From positions 372,001-436,000 of the forward strand of contig CAOLHI010000960.1 of the NCBI GenBank assembly GCA_948474755.1: a stretch of 64,000 nucleotides of DNA. The letters are read 5' to 3'. A program made the position numbers and the translations under genes. Shown in pieces: positions 1 to 11,246 of this stretch. The notes below the pieces were generated by a model, which had not been told where the DNA came from, searched no databases, and was given only the letters and a program-made list of their open reading frames with translations. The DNA is from Ctenosaura bakeri (taxonomy: Eukaryota > Chordata > Lepidosauria > Squamata > Iguanidae). How positions within the stretch are numbered: the stretch's first letter is position 1; each line of letters opens with the position of its first letter.

Positions 1-712
1 GCTACTTTCACCAACGTGATCACTGGTATACTGGGAGATCATATCTTTATCCACCATGTTTTAGGTAGAACCCCAGGCTATATGGGAGCTTTTCATCCAC
101 AAGACAGGATAGATTTAAACCAGCAATGAGATTTATTGGCTTCTTCACAGCTGATACAATTTATTTGTGGGGGGTTTTTTTCCATTGCACAATGGCAGTC
201 TCAGAAGCCTAATTTTTCAGACCTTTAGCAGAATTTCCCTTCTGTGGCAAGGTGAAACAAGTGTCATAATTCATGTTCCCAACTTCCTGTAAAAGCACCA
301 TAAAGTATAATATCCATTTAGATTGCATGACTGGTCTCATTTTGGATGTTTTTTCTTTTCTTCCCACAGCTTTGGAAAAAGGATGTGGTTGTAGACAGCC
401 GGAGAGCTTTCATATCAGATGAAACTGTGTTTCCCCGAAGAGTTCATTTCCAGCTCAGTGCAGTGGTTGAGTTGCTGGCAGTGCAGAAAGGTGTGAAAAA
501 TGAGCTGTTGGAAGCAAAAGTCAGAGGCAGGTCGTACAACTTCACTATGCTTCCTGACTGTCTTGGGTTGTGATAAACCTTGACAACTTTCCTGTGGCTT
601 TTTGCTGGAAAAATGAAGTGGGAAGCAGCACTGGTGACTTGCAACTCCCATATTATTATGGTGGTGAATCCATCCTATCTTTTGACTATCTTTACAGGAG
701 CTAGCCTTAGGC
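1..712. other. no recognisable gene or repeat
   Basis: This is mixed-composition DNA in which I recognise no repeat family. The open frame at 346-573 follows a pyrimidine run and CAG that could pass for a splice acceptor, but its product matches no family I know, so I do not call an exon. Confidence 0.5.
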
Positions 713-1405
713 CAGCGGTTCTCAACCTATGGGTCGCAACCCCTTTGGGGGTCAAATGACCCTTTCACAGGGGTCGCCTAAGACCATCAGAAAATACATA
801 TTTCTGATGGTCTTAGGCTCCATTCCGTCCTCGGTGGTGGTGCACAAGTGCGAGCCATGCACTCACATCCTCCTGCCCCCTGTTCAGAAGAGACTGAAAT
901 CGTTCCCCTTCTCCACTACCGGGAGAACCTCCTGTCTGACGGGCCAGCTTGGAGGGGGGTCGTCAGCACGGGGGGTGGGCCCCCTCCTCGCCACGGCCCC
1001 TGCCCCACTTGCTACGGAGGGGGGTGCTGTGGAAGGGCCGGGGGGCCACAAGGCGGCGCTTTTCCGGGAGGTGAGCTGCACCCGGCACAAAAGACAAAGG
1101 CGCTGGGATTCCTCCCCCCCCCGGCCAGGGTCAACACTCTGGAAACTTTTCCCACACTGGCCCCCCAGCGGAAACGAGAGCGAAGCAGAAGCAGAGCCTG
1201 GGGGGGTTCTCAGAGTTTTTTCCCGGGGGAGACGCACGGCTCCTCTTTCCCTACCTGCCCGCCCCCCTGTTCCTGGCCGGCGAGGCAGCCTTTGCCAGGG
1301 GGGAGGCATTGTAAATAATAAATAAATAATTTTATGGTTGGGGGTCACCACAACATGAGGAACTGTATTAAAGGGTCGCGGCATTAGGAAGGTTGAGAAC
1401 CACTG
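713..1405 (+). mobile_element. SPIN-like hAT transposon, non-autonomous, with GC-rich interior
   Basis: The left end begins CAGCGGTTCTCAACCT and the right end finishes AGGTTGAGAACCACTG, a matched terminal inverted repeat. The subterminal text (GGGTCGCAACCCCTTTGG on the left; GGGTCACCACAACATGAGG and AAAGGGTCGCGGC on the right) is the pattern I know from SPIN (Space Invader) elements, hAT transposons spread horizontally among tetrapods. A 40-bp perfect palindrome lies near the left end (about 778-817). The middle, roughly 820-1310, is strongly GC-rich and unlike the short SPIN MITEs, so this may be a derivative with captured DNA. There is no transposase frame; the 198- and 166-codon frames here are low-complexity products of GC-rich DNA. 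The expected 8-bp duplication is not intact (CCTTAGGC versus CTTTATAG). The SPIN name is from memory of the consensus. Confidence 0.7.
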
Positions 1406-1439
1406 CTTTATAGAAAGGAATATTGGGTTGGCCCAATGA

Positions 1440-2228
1440 GAGCAAATGAACTGGTTGACATTTTCAGGTTGTAATGACCTTAATGAAAATTTCTACAAAA
1501 TGATGAATAAATAGTATATGACCTCCTAGTTAGCTGCCTAGAATATATAATGGTATAAATAATAGGTGTTGGAAATGTAACAAACATAAGGGAACTTTTT
1601 ATCATGTTTGGTGGAAATGTAGAAGAGCGCAAAAATATTGGATATTGGTTTGGAAGAAGATGCAAAAAAATTCTAAAAAGGAACATAATGTTTAGACCAG
1701 AATTGTTCTTATTGAGTATGACAGATAAAGAAAGTAAAACAGAAAGACAGCATGGGAAATTAATTAGCTACATGACAGAAGCAGCAAGAATATTATATGC
1801 AAAATATTGGAAAAGCAGTAAAATACCAACAGTGAAAGAATGATTGTATAAAGTAACAGATTTGGTGCAATCAGATAAATTAGCAACACTTACAAAAGAG
1901 AACTCAATAGAATCCTTTTTGAAATCTTGGAAGCCTTTCCTAGTTCATGTAAGAAAAAGGAACAGGGGTACTGAGATTTGAGGTTTGATAATGAAATTGT
2001 AATTAAAGTATGCAAGGAGGACCAGTAATAAGGTAGAGTGGACAAGAGTTAGTTATAATGAGTTGTTAAATGCTTATAGTAGAAGAAAAATGGGAAGTGA
2101 TGTTAACAGGAGGAGAGGGAGTAGAGATCTTGTAATTTGATGTTTAACATAATATGCTTTGTTTTAATTGCTTACTTACTAAAGATGATTTATTAAACAA
2201 AATTTTATAAGAAAATCTTTTACCATAT
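1440..2228 (+). mobile_element. L1 LINE, 3' fragment with ORF2 C-terminus
   Basis: Translation from about 1543 gives the C-terminal cysteine motif of L1 ORF2 (CWKC..HKGTFYHVWWKC), followed by a typical tail region (ARILYAKYW, then a K/E-rich helix). The frame is broken: a tryptophan position reads TGA at about 1841-1843, and upstream codons carry further stops. An AT-rich 3' UTR-like stretch follows to about 2228. This is a 5'-truncated, inactive copy; the BovB remnant starts immediately downstream. Confidence 0.7.
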
Positions 2229-2681
2229 ATGGAGCAAGAAATGCCACATGTTGCAGCTGGTTCAGAAAAGGAAGAAACACTAGGGATCATATTGCAAATG
2301 TATGTTGCGGTGCACCAAAGAAATTTAAGAAGAAGTCCCAGGACGACACCCAAACTAGCTCAGAGTTACAAAGGCATGGTTACAGTTAAGTGTTTTGAAA
2401 ACAAAAATAATGACCACAGATGATTTACGTAACTTTAAAGTAGAAAATGAAGACTTTCAGATAGTCAAAGTTTGTACCTTGGCTGAGTCATTAATCAAAA
2501 TGGAGTCTATAATAGATTGTAGACCATAGAAGACTAGGACTTGGAAAGGCAGCTGTGATCCTGAATGGGAGACAAGATCCTGAATGGGAGATACATCTTT
2601 GTGTTCCCAAAGTCAGGATTTTATTTCCATTGTCTGTCTATGGTTGTGAAAGCTGGACAGTGAAGAAAGCAGATAGAAAGA
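2229..2681 (+). mobile_element. BovB (RTE) LINE remnant, left part
   Basis: In one frame near 2260-2300 the sequence reads FRKGRNTRDHIAN, the RT segment typical of BovB. After internal losses, 2440-2560 matches the linker leading to the C-terminal region, and 2636-2681 encodes YGCESWTVKKADRK, a BovB hallmark. Frames shift several times, so it is dead. A CR1 interrupts the element at about 2681 and it resumes at about 3565. BovB is abundant in squamates and in ruminants, with a history of horizontal transfer; the squamate reading fits the other repeats here. Confidence 0.7.
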
Positions 2682-3564
2682 ATCATAGAATTTTAGAGTT
2701 GGAAGAGACCCCAGGAGCCATCCAGTCCAGCCCTTTTCTGCCATGCAGGAACCCACATCAGAGCATTCCTGACAGATGACCATCCAGCCTCTCTTTAAAA
2801 ACCTCCAAAGAAGGAGACTCCACCACACTCCTTTAAGGCAGCATATTCCACTGTTGGACAGCTCTGACTGTCAATAAGTTCTTCATGAGGTTGAAGTGGA
2901 ATCTCCTTTCCTGCAGCTTGAATCCATTGCTCCTTGTCCTAGTTTATGGAGCAGCAGAAAACAAACCCACTCTCTCCTCGACATGACATCTTTTCAAATA
3001 TTTAAATAGGGCTATCATGTCCCCTCTTAACTTTCTCTTCTGCAGACTAAACATATCCAGCTCCCTAAGCCGTTCCTCATAGGGCTTCATGGCTTCCAGA
3101 CCCTTCACCATTGTGGTCACCCTCTTCTGGACATGCTCCAGCTTGTCAATATCCTCTTTGAATTGAGGTGCCCAGAACTGGACACAATACTCCAAATGAG
3201 GTCTTAGCAGAATAGAGTGGTACCATTACCTCCCTTGAGCTAGATGCCAAACTCCTATTGATCGCATTGGCTTTCTTGACTGCTGCATCACACTGCTGAC
3301 TCATGTTCAGCTTGTGTTCCATGAAGACTCCTAGATCCCTTTCACGTGTACTGTTGTCCAGCTAGGTGTTCCCCATCCTATATTTGTGCCTTCCACTGTA
3401 CATTTATCTCTGTTGAAATTCATTTTGTTAGCTTTGGTCCAGCTCTCCAATCTGTCAAGGTCATTTTGAATTATGAATTTTGACCCTGTCCTCTGGTGTA
3501 TTAGCAACCTCTCCCAATTTGGTGTCATCTGCAAATTTGATCAGCATGCCCTCTATTCCTTCAG
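2681..3564 (-). mobile_element. CR1 LINE inserted in BovB
   Basis: On the minus strand this carries CR1 ORF2 from just after the FADD region through the conserved C-terminus, then the 3' UTR and an ATTCTATG-type tail at about 2680. The coding part is scattered over broken frames (3331-3534 and 2944-3195, minus strand). It is a 5'-truncated pseudocopy. The BovB sequence reads on smoothly when the CR1 is removed, so the CR1 is the younger insertion. Confidence 0.8.
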
Positions 3565-3965
3565 AGAATCAGCTCATTTGAAATGTGGTGCCGGGAAGAG
3601 TTCTGTGAATACTATGGAGTGCTAAAAAGAAAATTAAATGGGTGCTAGAGCAAATCAAGCCCAAACCGTCCCTAGAAGTGAAGATGGCTAAGCTGAGACT
3701 GTTGTACTTTGTACTTTGGGCTTACATGAGAAGGCCTGAGTCAATAGAAAAGACAATGATGCTTGGCAAGATTGGAGGCAATAGGAAAAAGGGGAAACCA
3801 TTTTACAGTTGGATAGAATCAATCAAGGAAGCCACAGCTTTGAGTCTCAAAAAACTGAGCATGGCTTTTGATGATCATTTCTCTCATTAGTCTCTCATTA
3901 GTAGGATCTCTCTAAGTCAAAGTCCTACTTGACAGCAGGTAGCAACAACAAATAAAGATATCGCT
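3565..3965 (+). mobile_element. BovB (RTE) LINE remnant, right part and 3' end
   Basis: The frame at 3642-3890 reads LEQIKPKPSLEVKMAKLRL, then MRRPESIEKTMMLGKIGG and a WIESIKEAT segment. This is the characteristic C-terminus of BovB ORF2 and continues the 2229-2681 part. The 3' end has a TAAGTC...ACTTGA...CAACAACAA tail. The same tail pattern ends several SINEs in this window. Confidence 0.75.
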
Positions 3966-4660
3966 GCAATATGGACTTCAAGTTTTGTTTTAATGATCAA
4001 CACAACTACTTCTGCATTTGCTTGTAAGTTTTCTATCCACTTCATTTCAAAAGCAACGTCCAACAACAACGACAAAAGACCTAACAATTCTGTGGAAGCA
4101 GATTTAAAACATTTGAAAGCCCAGTTTAAAAACCAGTCTTAAAATCCAAGGGACATATGAAATGTAGTTTGGTCATTGAAATGTAGTTTGGCTCAACAAG
4201 GGATGAAGCCAGTCTGACTTAGCTCGAAAGGGATTTCTTTCATCAAATGCTGCTGCAGAGAATACCCTTTCTCACATTAACACCATGCATTGTAGGTAAG
4301 ATACACTACAAGGACCTTGCTAAAGATCTCTGGTTCTGGGCCGGTTGGTGCAGAGGAGGCAGTCTTCCAAACATTCTGACCCTGAGCCACTTGGGGCTTT
4401 GTACTGAGCTCAGAGGCAAATTTGAAGCCAGTACAATTGATTCAAGTCCACTAAATGCAATGCTGAAGTTGCTGGCATTGTAGGGAGGTGTGAAAACTGG
4501 TTTCTACACAGTACACCAGGTAAAAGTTTGAATGCTGCATTTTTTCTTTGCTAGCTATGCCTTCCAAACCTTATTCAAGGGCTGATTCATGCACAGTTGT
4601 CTAACTGGAGGTTAATCAGCACCCTCACCCGTTGATTAACCTAATTCCTTGACTCCTGCC
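3966..4660. other. no recognisable gene; short local duplication
   Basis: No family recognised. A short tandem duplication of a GAAATGTAGTTTGG segment occurs at about 4160-4195. Confidence 0.4.
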
Positions 4661-4664
4661 CAGA

Positions 4665-5063
4665 TGATCAGAGCAGCTGAGAATTCCATGGTCACCAATT
4701 GGCTTCTTTGCTGTTTCCAGCACCGGGAGAGGGTCTTCTCAGTGGTTACTCCCAAGCCATGGCATTTCTTCCCAGTGGAGACTCCCCTGTAACCATCCTT
4801 TTTGTCTTTTTGGCAAATGCCTTTTCTGTTTTCATGGGCTTTTGGAAGTTGACCAGTTCCTGAGGAAGTAGGTTCAAACAGGAAAGCACTGTGCTTATTT
4901 ATCAATGTGTTTTAAAAAATTTTTTAAATAGTATATTATTAAAATGCTATTGGTGTAATTATATTCTACCATTATATTCATGTATTTTTATCAGTACCTT
5001 ACCCTCTTGGGATCTGCCTGGATTCCTACCTTTGGGAGATATATAAATCAAATAAATAAATGA
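4665..5063 (+). mobile_element. L2-like LINE 3' end
   Basis: The block reads like the far C-terminus of L2 ORF2 (PREGLLSVVTPKPWHF type), followed by an AT-rich 3' UTR and the terminal GGGAGATATATAAATCAAAT plus AAATAAAT repeats. Heavily mutated and non-coding. Confidence 0.55.
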
Positions 5064-5351
5064 AATTATCAAGTGGGGTGTCAGGGAGGAGCAATTAGTG
5101 AGTGTCTGTTTCTCTTCCTGTATGTGTGTTTGTATTGGGGGAAGATGCCCATGCTTGTTTTGAGAGGGAGAGGAGTGGGACCCAGGCATCGTCCAGTTCC
5201 ATGTCAGTTCCAACCAGGCTCACCTCCCTCATTTATGAGGCAATTCACTGAGGATGGTGGTAGGGAAAAAGCTTTCTTTGCCCATTACCACCACCGTATA
5301 GCAGGCACAATGGTGTAAGGTTGCCCCTTTGGGTTTGGACATTCAGACCAA

Positions 5352-5530
5352 GGCCATTTCCGCCCTGCACTCTATAGCGCAATTATTGCACTTTCAACAT
5401 CCTATGGAATCCTGGGGTTTGTAGTTGAGGGAGGGGCCATCTGACCCCTCCCTCAACTGAAAACCCCAGGATTCCATAGGATGTAGAAAGTACAATAATT
5501 GCGCTATAAGAGTGCAGGGCGGAAATGGCC
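5352..5530. mobile_element. palindromic MITE (GGCC-ended), copy 1
   Basis: 179 bp, nearly perfect inverted repeat: GGCCATTTCCG... pairs with ...CGGAAATGGCC across a short centre. The core phrases (CAACATCCTATGGAATCCTG, GGGTTTGTAGTT) and their complements recur in every copy. It is flanked by a 3-bp duplication, CAA. It encodes nothing. Confidence 0.85.
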
Positions 5531-5947
5531 CAAGACTTGCATCTCCCTTTTGCTAGCCAACACCTCGTCTGTTTTGCTCATTGTCTTTGCCCCTCCTTTC
5601 CCTCTCCACGTCTCCCTTTGCCAGCCATTCCCCCAATGGAAACACCTTGGGCTTCCTTCTCTTGACACCTCCCACCCCAGGCACATCCAGATTACATATT
5701 AATCCCCAGTGCTCAAGCTCTCAGGGTGCAAGCCAGTGTTGGCAGCAGGAGAAGAATTCAAACCAGTCTAAATCTGAACTTGAAAAAGCATGGTTCTACT
5801 GGTATTATAGCCAAACAAAGAGGCAGATATGGGAGAAGGCCAGGGTCAGAGCTGCCAGTCACCAGGGGATTAGTCAAAAGGCACTCCAGCTTCTCTCAGG
5901 GTTTCATCCTTCTCCTGCCCTTGACCAGGGGAATGATTCCTCCCAAG

Positions 5948-6135
5948 GGTGGCTCTAAGGGCAATGGAGGGATGAATCTGCTCAACAGTTTAGTCTGAAG
6001 TGCAACATAACTTTTAATATGATAAACATATTTTGGACACACGGGGTTCAGCACTTTAGACAGCCCTCTTTAAAGTCCTAACTGAAACCCAGGGCAGATT
6101 CACCATCCCATAGACATGAAAGTCACCGATTTCCA
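5948..6135. mobile_element. palindromic hAT-like element (family C), degraded copy
   Basis: Left arm: GATGAATCTG...TTTAGTCTGAAGTGCAA. Right arm: GTTCAGCACTTTAG...TTAAAGTCCTAACTGAAACCC, then AGATTCACC and ATAGACATG. These match arms seen more completely at 52928 and 61103. Boundaries are approximate. Confidence 0.5.
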
Positions 6136-6975
6136 TGATCCTCCTCTTCTGTCCTCTCTCTCCAGTGGAGAGAGTTGGGTCTGAGGCACACTCACCAACT
6201 CTCCCAGTCTCATGCTGAGAAGAAGGAGCTCTTCGTTTGCAGAAGTGCAGGATCAGTTCGTTTGTGATAGCTGGATCTAATCTTGTTCTCTCTGCCCCAA
6301 AGGAGATGCCAGTTCAGGCAACTTCTTCTGGCCAAGGACCAAAAGTTATTAATTTGCATTATGTTTTTACCCTTTTGCTCTCCCATTCCTATTGCTTCAC
6401 ATGTTGTCTCTCCATTGCTGGGTCTGATTTCTTCATCAGAAAGGTGAAAAGCAGAGGACAGAGAAAGACTCAGCCAATTGCACTCACCAGTGATCTTTGG
6501 CTCTTGCAACTCCTCCAAATAGTGCCGAGTAGAAATTTAGCCATTCCTAGCAGCATATCTTGGGTGGGAACAGAAGGATATTACTTTGCCAGACTCAGTC
6601 CCATTTCTGCTGCCTTTGCTCTAGTCTTTAAATATTGAGTCTGCCCATTTAAAATAATCTTTCTATTATACTTCCCTGCCAACAACAGGGAAAGATTCCC
6701 AGGGCAAGAGTCCCTGCTCTCATCCTTTAGATTTGTCTCTGGTAAATGCAGTAGTGTTATAGGATGGATGCATTTTTAATATATGCTGCATCAGGCTAAA
6801 TGTTATCCTTACTGGAGGCCATGGAGGACTATGAAGTTGGGTTAGAATTTCAGGGGTACTAGGGATGGGTAAAATGGGTGAAATATCTTCTGATACTCTT
6901 GAGTTACTCAGTGGCTGTTGCTATTGCTCATATTTAATTGACTTCAGAGCAGAGCTTGGAAAAATTCAAAACTAT
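6136..6975. other. no recognisable gene or repeat
   Basis: Open frames on both strands (6210-6518 minus, 6237-6638 plus) overlap one another and have no recognisable motif. Confidence 0.4.
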
Positions 6976-7386
6976 GGCCATTTCTGCATGATGGGGCTCT
7001 GGTAAGTCTTTCTGTTGCAGCCCTGGCAGGAAGGGGAGCCAAGAACACTCCAGTCCACACCTCACCGGGTCGCTGTGGAGGGCAGCACTCTGGCCCTTCC
7101 TCTTCCCTTCTGCACAGCCAGGCGCTTTGCCATTACTGTGCTGGGGAGGATGGCATTGCCAGCATGCATTCACCCTTCTGCACAGCCAGGAAGGGCAACA
7201 GCACCGTACTATGATAGGTATAAAAAGGATTCTTTTTTCCGTTTTGCATATATCGTGTGCGCTCACCGCTTAGGATCAAGATGGTGGTGGACGGGGGATG
7301 ATGACATGCTGAAGCACAACCATCATGCAGAAGCAGGCTGTCATCCAGGCCCCACAGCGGCACAGCCCCCTCTTGTGGAAAGGGCC
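6976..7386. mobile_element. long GGCC-ended element, copy 1
   Basis: About 411 bp, starting GGCCATTTCTGCATGATG and ending TGGAAAGGGCC. It shares termini with the palindromic MITEs but not their arms. The interior shares a CTGTGCTGGGG-type core with the copies at 20728, 47106 and 47561. Flanks are TAT and TAC, a near-match 3-bp duplication. Confidence 0.6.
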
Positions 7387-7427
7387 TACAACTCTCTGAA
7401 ACCTTCCTAGCATTCTGAGGGGACATG

Positions 7428-7594
7428 GGCCATTTCCTCACTAGACTGTTATAGCGCTATGATTCCACTTTCAACATCCTATGGAATCCTGGGGTTTGCA
7501 GTTTCCAGCCCCTCCCAAAACTGCAAACACCAGGATCCCATAGGATGTTGAAAGTGGAATCATAGCGTTATAACAGTCTAGTGCAGAAATGGCC
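7428..7594. mobile_element. palindromic MITE, copy 2
   Basis: 167 bp. Arms GGCCATTTCCTCACTAGACT and its complement pair along the whole length. Flanks ATG and ATA are probably a decayed 3-bp duplication. It lies 41 bp from the long element ending at 7386. Confidence 0.8.
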
Positions 7595-8185
7595 ATAGTC
7601 CAAAATGCTCTACTTAAGACTGATGCTACATGGTGATACCTTCACACAGTGTCCTTCTGCAGCCATTCAGGGTGAATGTTTTTCTGTCCTCATGCTGAAA
7701 AATTGGAAGGGTGTCAGGAGTGCTGAGGCGCTCATGGGCTGCCATTACCCCCAAGTTCTTGAAACAGTTGACAACAGTGAAAAGTTGTGACTTGGGGTGA
7801 TTTTGGAGAACCTTTCAGTGCCCTTTTCAGCCCTCTCTTTTTAAGCAAGCTTTTCAGAAAATGCTGGCTCAACTTCAGTGTTATTCTCTCTTCTCACTAA
7901 TGAATGATATGGCTTTTGTAGCTGCTTGTCTGTTTTAGAGAAAAAGAATTTTATAGGCTCTTTAGTTAGTCTTTGTTTTCCCTTTTATGTTTTATTTTCA
8001 GCTGGCTGGAAGGTATGATATAAATATTTCAACAAACTAAGCAAATAGTTGTTTCTCATTGGAGACAGAGAACAAACACATTAGGAAGTATATGAGAAAC
8101 AGGAATCCTTTTTCCTGACATAACTAGTTACCTGAATCAAGAGGCCTGCTTGCCTTTAAGGGTTATAATTCTTCACAAATTTCAT
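7595..8185. other. no recognisable gene or repeat
   Basis: Nothing recognised beyond scattered short repeats. Confidence 0.4.
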
Positions 8186-8436
8186 CCTTGAAGGAAGTAA
8201 CCAGTAATTTTAGCAATTTTCTTTCCACTGGAAGAAAGCCTTCTCAAACTGCAGTTTTGAAGACAATTTGCAGCCTGAGACTTTTTTTTTCTGCTCAGAA
8301 AATTCTGTGCAAAAAACACTGCTCTTGGAGATTTATTCTTTCCCAAGTTTATGTGTGGCTTTTTCACGCAGAGGATTGCATTTTCTGTACAAGAAACAGC
8401 ATCACCTGTACAGAAATATTTTCTGCATAAAATCAA
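8186..8436. repeat. hairpin-rich repeat with TTTTCTGCACA-type motifs
   Basis: Direct and inverted copies of an AAAATTCTGTGCAAAA-like motif alternate here, so long open frames appear on both strands at once (8182-8436 minus, 8188-8430 plus). A related array lies at 23230-23430. The family is not recognised and it is not a gene. Confidence 0.45.
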
Positions 8437-9950
8437 ATGTGCAATTTTGGGGAATCAGAATAAGTCTCACCCACCTAAGAATCATGAGTGCAGGATTCTT
8501 TTTGCCAGGGTTTCCTGGCAATCTGTGAAATATATTGGATATTTTTTCTATCCCTACTGCCTTCCTGCCTGCTATCAAGATGCATGGCTCCTGTCATAAG
8601 GAAGCTGAATGTATATTGGTCTATGTAACAAAATAGGTTTACTAGCTTAAATGGGGCTATAGTTTGCTAAGCATTAAAGTATATCAAGTGCCAATTGCTA
8701 CTTGCAATCATGTATCGGTTGGAAGTTCTAAAGTAGCCAAAGGCACTAAATGGTTAATGGCTGCATTGGTTGATGTCACTTTGTATCTGGCAAGATCAGA
8801 AAGATCAGAAGGGAGAATGCAAAAGTAGCAGGAAAGTGTTATGGGAATGGGCAAGGCAAAGATAAGGGGACAGGAATGTTCACCAATTCCCAGGATGAAA
8901 AATGAGTAAATAACCAAAGGTCTGGGAAAGTGCTGGTGCTGCTGGGATGATGTGACATTTATGACTTTCATTGCTATGCAATGCAAAAACTGTAACCATC
9001 CAACATGTGGTAATCTCAGCAACGTCTCAGGAAAATTGCTGTGTTGCTTGCTTTGCTCAAATAAATGCTTCTGTTCAAACTCTGAGTTAAGTTGGTGAGC
9101 ACAAGGTATTCAGGACATGATGCTTGCCTTCCTTCCCCCTTCCTCAATTATGGTGTAGCCTAGAGAACTATCTCTGGCCATTCTGTGACAACTGCGCAGG
9201 GGTGGGCTTACCATGCATGATGGAGGGGCATCAGGGAGAAGATGATGGGTTCATGGAGTAGCAGCAATATGTTAGAAAACGCAGCAGCATATGTCATGTG
9301 CTACATGCCAGGCGGTATAATCTAAATTGGTCTGTGGCTTGCAGGTGTTGTGGAAGATGCAGTTGTCATTCTGCTCAGTTTCTGTACAAAGTGGGCTGAC
9401 TTCTTGTCTTTGGCCTCAGGCAGCCAAATGTCCTTCCCACTGTGTATTCCCACATGTCATCTGAAGTTGTACGAGGAGCAGAGAAAGGCTGCCCACTCAG
9501 TTGAAGGGAAACAAGCTTCGCAGCAGACGCACAGCAGCTAAACAAGGAATATTTGTGTGTGTGTGTATGTGTGTGTTATCTATCTCTGTTTACCAGGGTG
9601 GGAAAACCACAACTTGCACCAGACCCCTCCAGTCCACCAAACTCCCCCTCCCAACCTGAAATGGCAGAAACTCACTTCTGATTTTATAAAGCCTCCTTTT
9701 TTTCTTTTTTCTTTTTTGGTTTAGGTGCTAAACAGAGGTAAAGGGCACCTTGCTTCTTCTGTTAAAGTTAGCAACCTTTGCATACATATACTCACTAACT
9801 GCTAGTTTGCATATTATAATAATGTAGGAAGATAGAAGCTGTGGGGAAAGCTATAGTTTATTCTCACAGCTTCTCTCTTCTTGCATCATCATAACCTTCA
9901 GCCTTTCTTTCCTCTTTTTTTGTTCTCTTGCCTCCAACAACAACAGTAAC
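8437..9950. other. repeat-poor DNA with a GT microsatellite
   Basis: No family or exon recognised. A (GT)n run with one TA interruption lies at about 9554-9576. Confidence 0.4.
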
Positions 9951-9952
9951 AA

Positions 9953-10240
9953 TAATATTTATTTATTTATTTATTTATTTATAGCCTCCTCCTCTCCCCC
10001 CCAAAGGCTCAAGGCATAACATAAATTAAAATACAATTTAAAAGCACACCATAGGTTAAAATACACTAAAACCACATAAAACCATTTAAAATACTAATAT
10101 AATTAAAATGCATCATCATTAAAAATAGACTGGGTAGGCTTGCTGAGAAAGATAGGTTTTCAGTACTATTTTGAACTCAGACAGCGCAATTCACTGTCAA
10201 ATGTCTTCTTGCAGGTGATTTCACAGTCTAAGGGTGGCAC
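9953..10240 (-). mobile_element. L2-like LINE 3' end with (TTTA)n tail
   Basis: Read on the minus strand, it ends in a TATAAATAAATAAAT tail (9953-9982 on the plus strand). Before the tail comes the A/T-rich, GCCTTGAGCC-containing region seen also at 62925-63310. Non-coding. Confidence 0.5.
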
Positions 10241-10540
10241 TTTATTTGATTATGGGTGAGTTTTATTAGGAAAGCTGCCTGGTGTGTTATAAGATTGCTT
10301 CTTTCTTTGCCGGAGCCTGTGAAGGGACGTAGGACCGCTTATTGTTTAGCTGCAGCTTTGCCAGTTTCCCAGCAGCTCCCAAAGCAAAATTGTCATTTCT
10401 GTAAAGGTTTGGCCACAGGGAGAGAGGGTAGCAGTTCTGTTTCACTGGGTCCAGGAGGGGCCCAGGGAATGGAGGTGGAAGGTGACTTTGGGCCCTCAAG
10501 GAAATACTGCCCCTCCATTTTCCCCTAGTACCTCCTATCA

Positions 10541-10700
10541 GTTGTTGTTGTGTACCTTCAAGTCATTTTCGATTTATGGTGACTCTAAGGCAAACCTATC
10601 TTGGGGTTTTCATGGCAAGATTTGTTCAGAGGGTGTCTGCTTTTGCCTTGAGGCTGAGAAAGTGTGACTTCCCCAAGGTCACCCAGGGGATTTCCATGGC
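10541..10700 (-). mobile_element. tRNA-derived SINE with BovB-like tail, truncated
   Basis: On the plus strand the GTTGTTGTTGTG tail comes first, then the complement of the tail, then GGCAAGATTTGTTCAGAGGG, GAGGCTGAGAAAGTGTGACT and CCAAGGTCACCCAG. The tRNA-like head is missing. The same order occurs in the full copies at 57663 and 58744. Confidence 0.75.
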
Positions 10701-11098
10701 CATGGGGCAATTTTGCCATGGTTTTGTGAGCCATTTTAGGAACAGTAGAAGCCTTTTTTCGCAATAGGAAGTGACTTGGAACTTTGTCTTTGAACAAAGT
10801 CTTCTCCTGGAAAGCCAAAAAAGTGGCAAAATTTCCCCACACTTTTTAGCAGCTTTTTGGGGACTTTTAGAGGCAGTTTTCTTTCAAAAGTATTTTACAA
10901 TTTGGGAGGAATGTTCTAGGGATCAGAGAAATGGCCCTGAGGCCGCATGTGACCTGCAGATGACTCATTTCCTTGTGTCTTAGCACTATGGACTCTGTTC
11001 ACTTTGCACTGAAAGAGACCACCAGTCCCTATTACTTTCTTCTCTGGCTGCGATCAACAGTCTCACTGAACACATGCTTTCTTTCCACTTAAGATCTA
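10701..11098. other. no recognisable gene or repeat
   Basis: Nothing recognised. Confidence 0.4.
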
Positions 11099-11119
11099 CA
11101 GTTGGCCCTCAACATTCAC

Positions 11120-11246
11120 TAAGGTTAGAGGTTTTTAAGCAGAGGTTGGATGGCCATGTATCAGGAGTGCTTTGATGTGTGTTCCTGCATGGCAGGGGGT
11201 TGGACTGGATGGCCCCCGGGGTCTCTTCCAACTCTATGATTCTATG
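11120..11246 (+). mobile_element. CR1 LINE 3' end inside element D1
   Basis: It starts within the CR1 ORF2 C-terminal coding region (GAGGTTTTTAAGCAGAGG) and runs through TTGGACTGGATGGCC and TCTTCCAACTCTATGATTC. The 8-bp tail repeats reappear on the far side of the LTR and MITE (11560-11571 and 11703-11711), showing that those two elements inserted into the CR1 tail. Confidence 0.8.

Noticed and set aside
346..573. Open frame after a splice-acceptor-like pyrimidine tract
   Set aside because: No recognisable protein motif, no matching donor context or neighbouring exon, and one short frame is expected by chance.
729..1384. Open frames of 156-198 codons on both strands
   Set aside because: They lie inside the SPIN-like element and come from GC-rich DNA with few stop codons; the products are low-complexity and unrelated to a transposase.
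5352..5530. Firm assignment of the palindromic MITEs to PIF/Harbinger
   Set aside because: GGCC termini and 3-bp duplications fit, but the triplets (CTG, TCT, CAA and others) do not follow the TWA rule, so the superfamily is left open.
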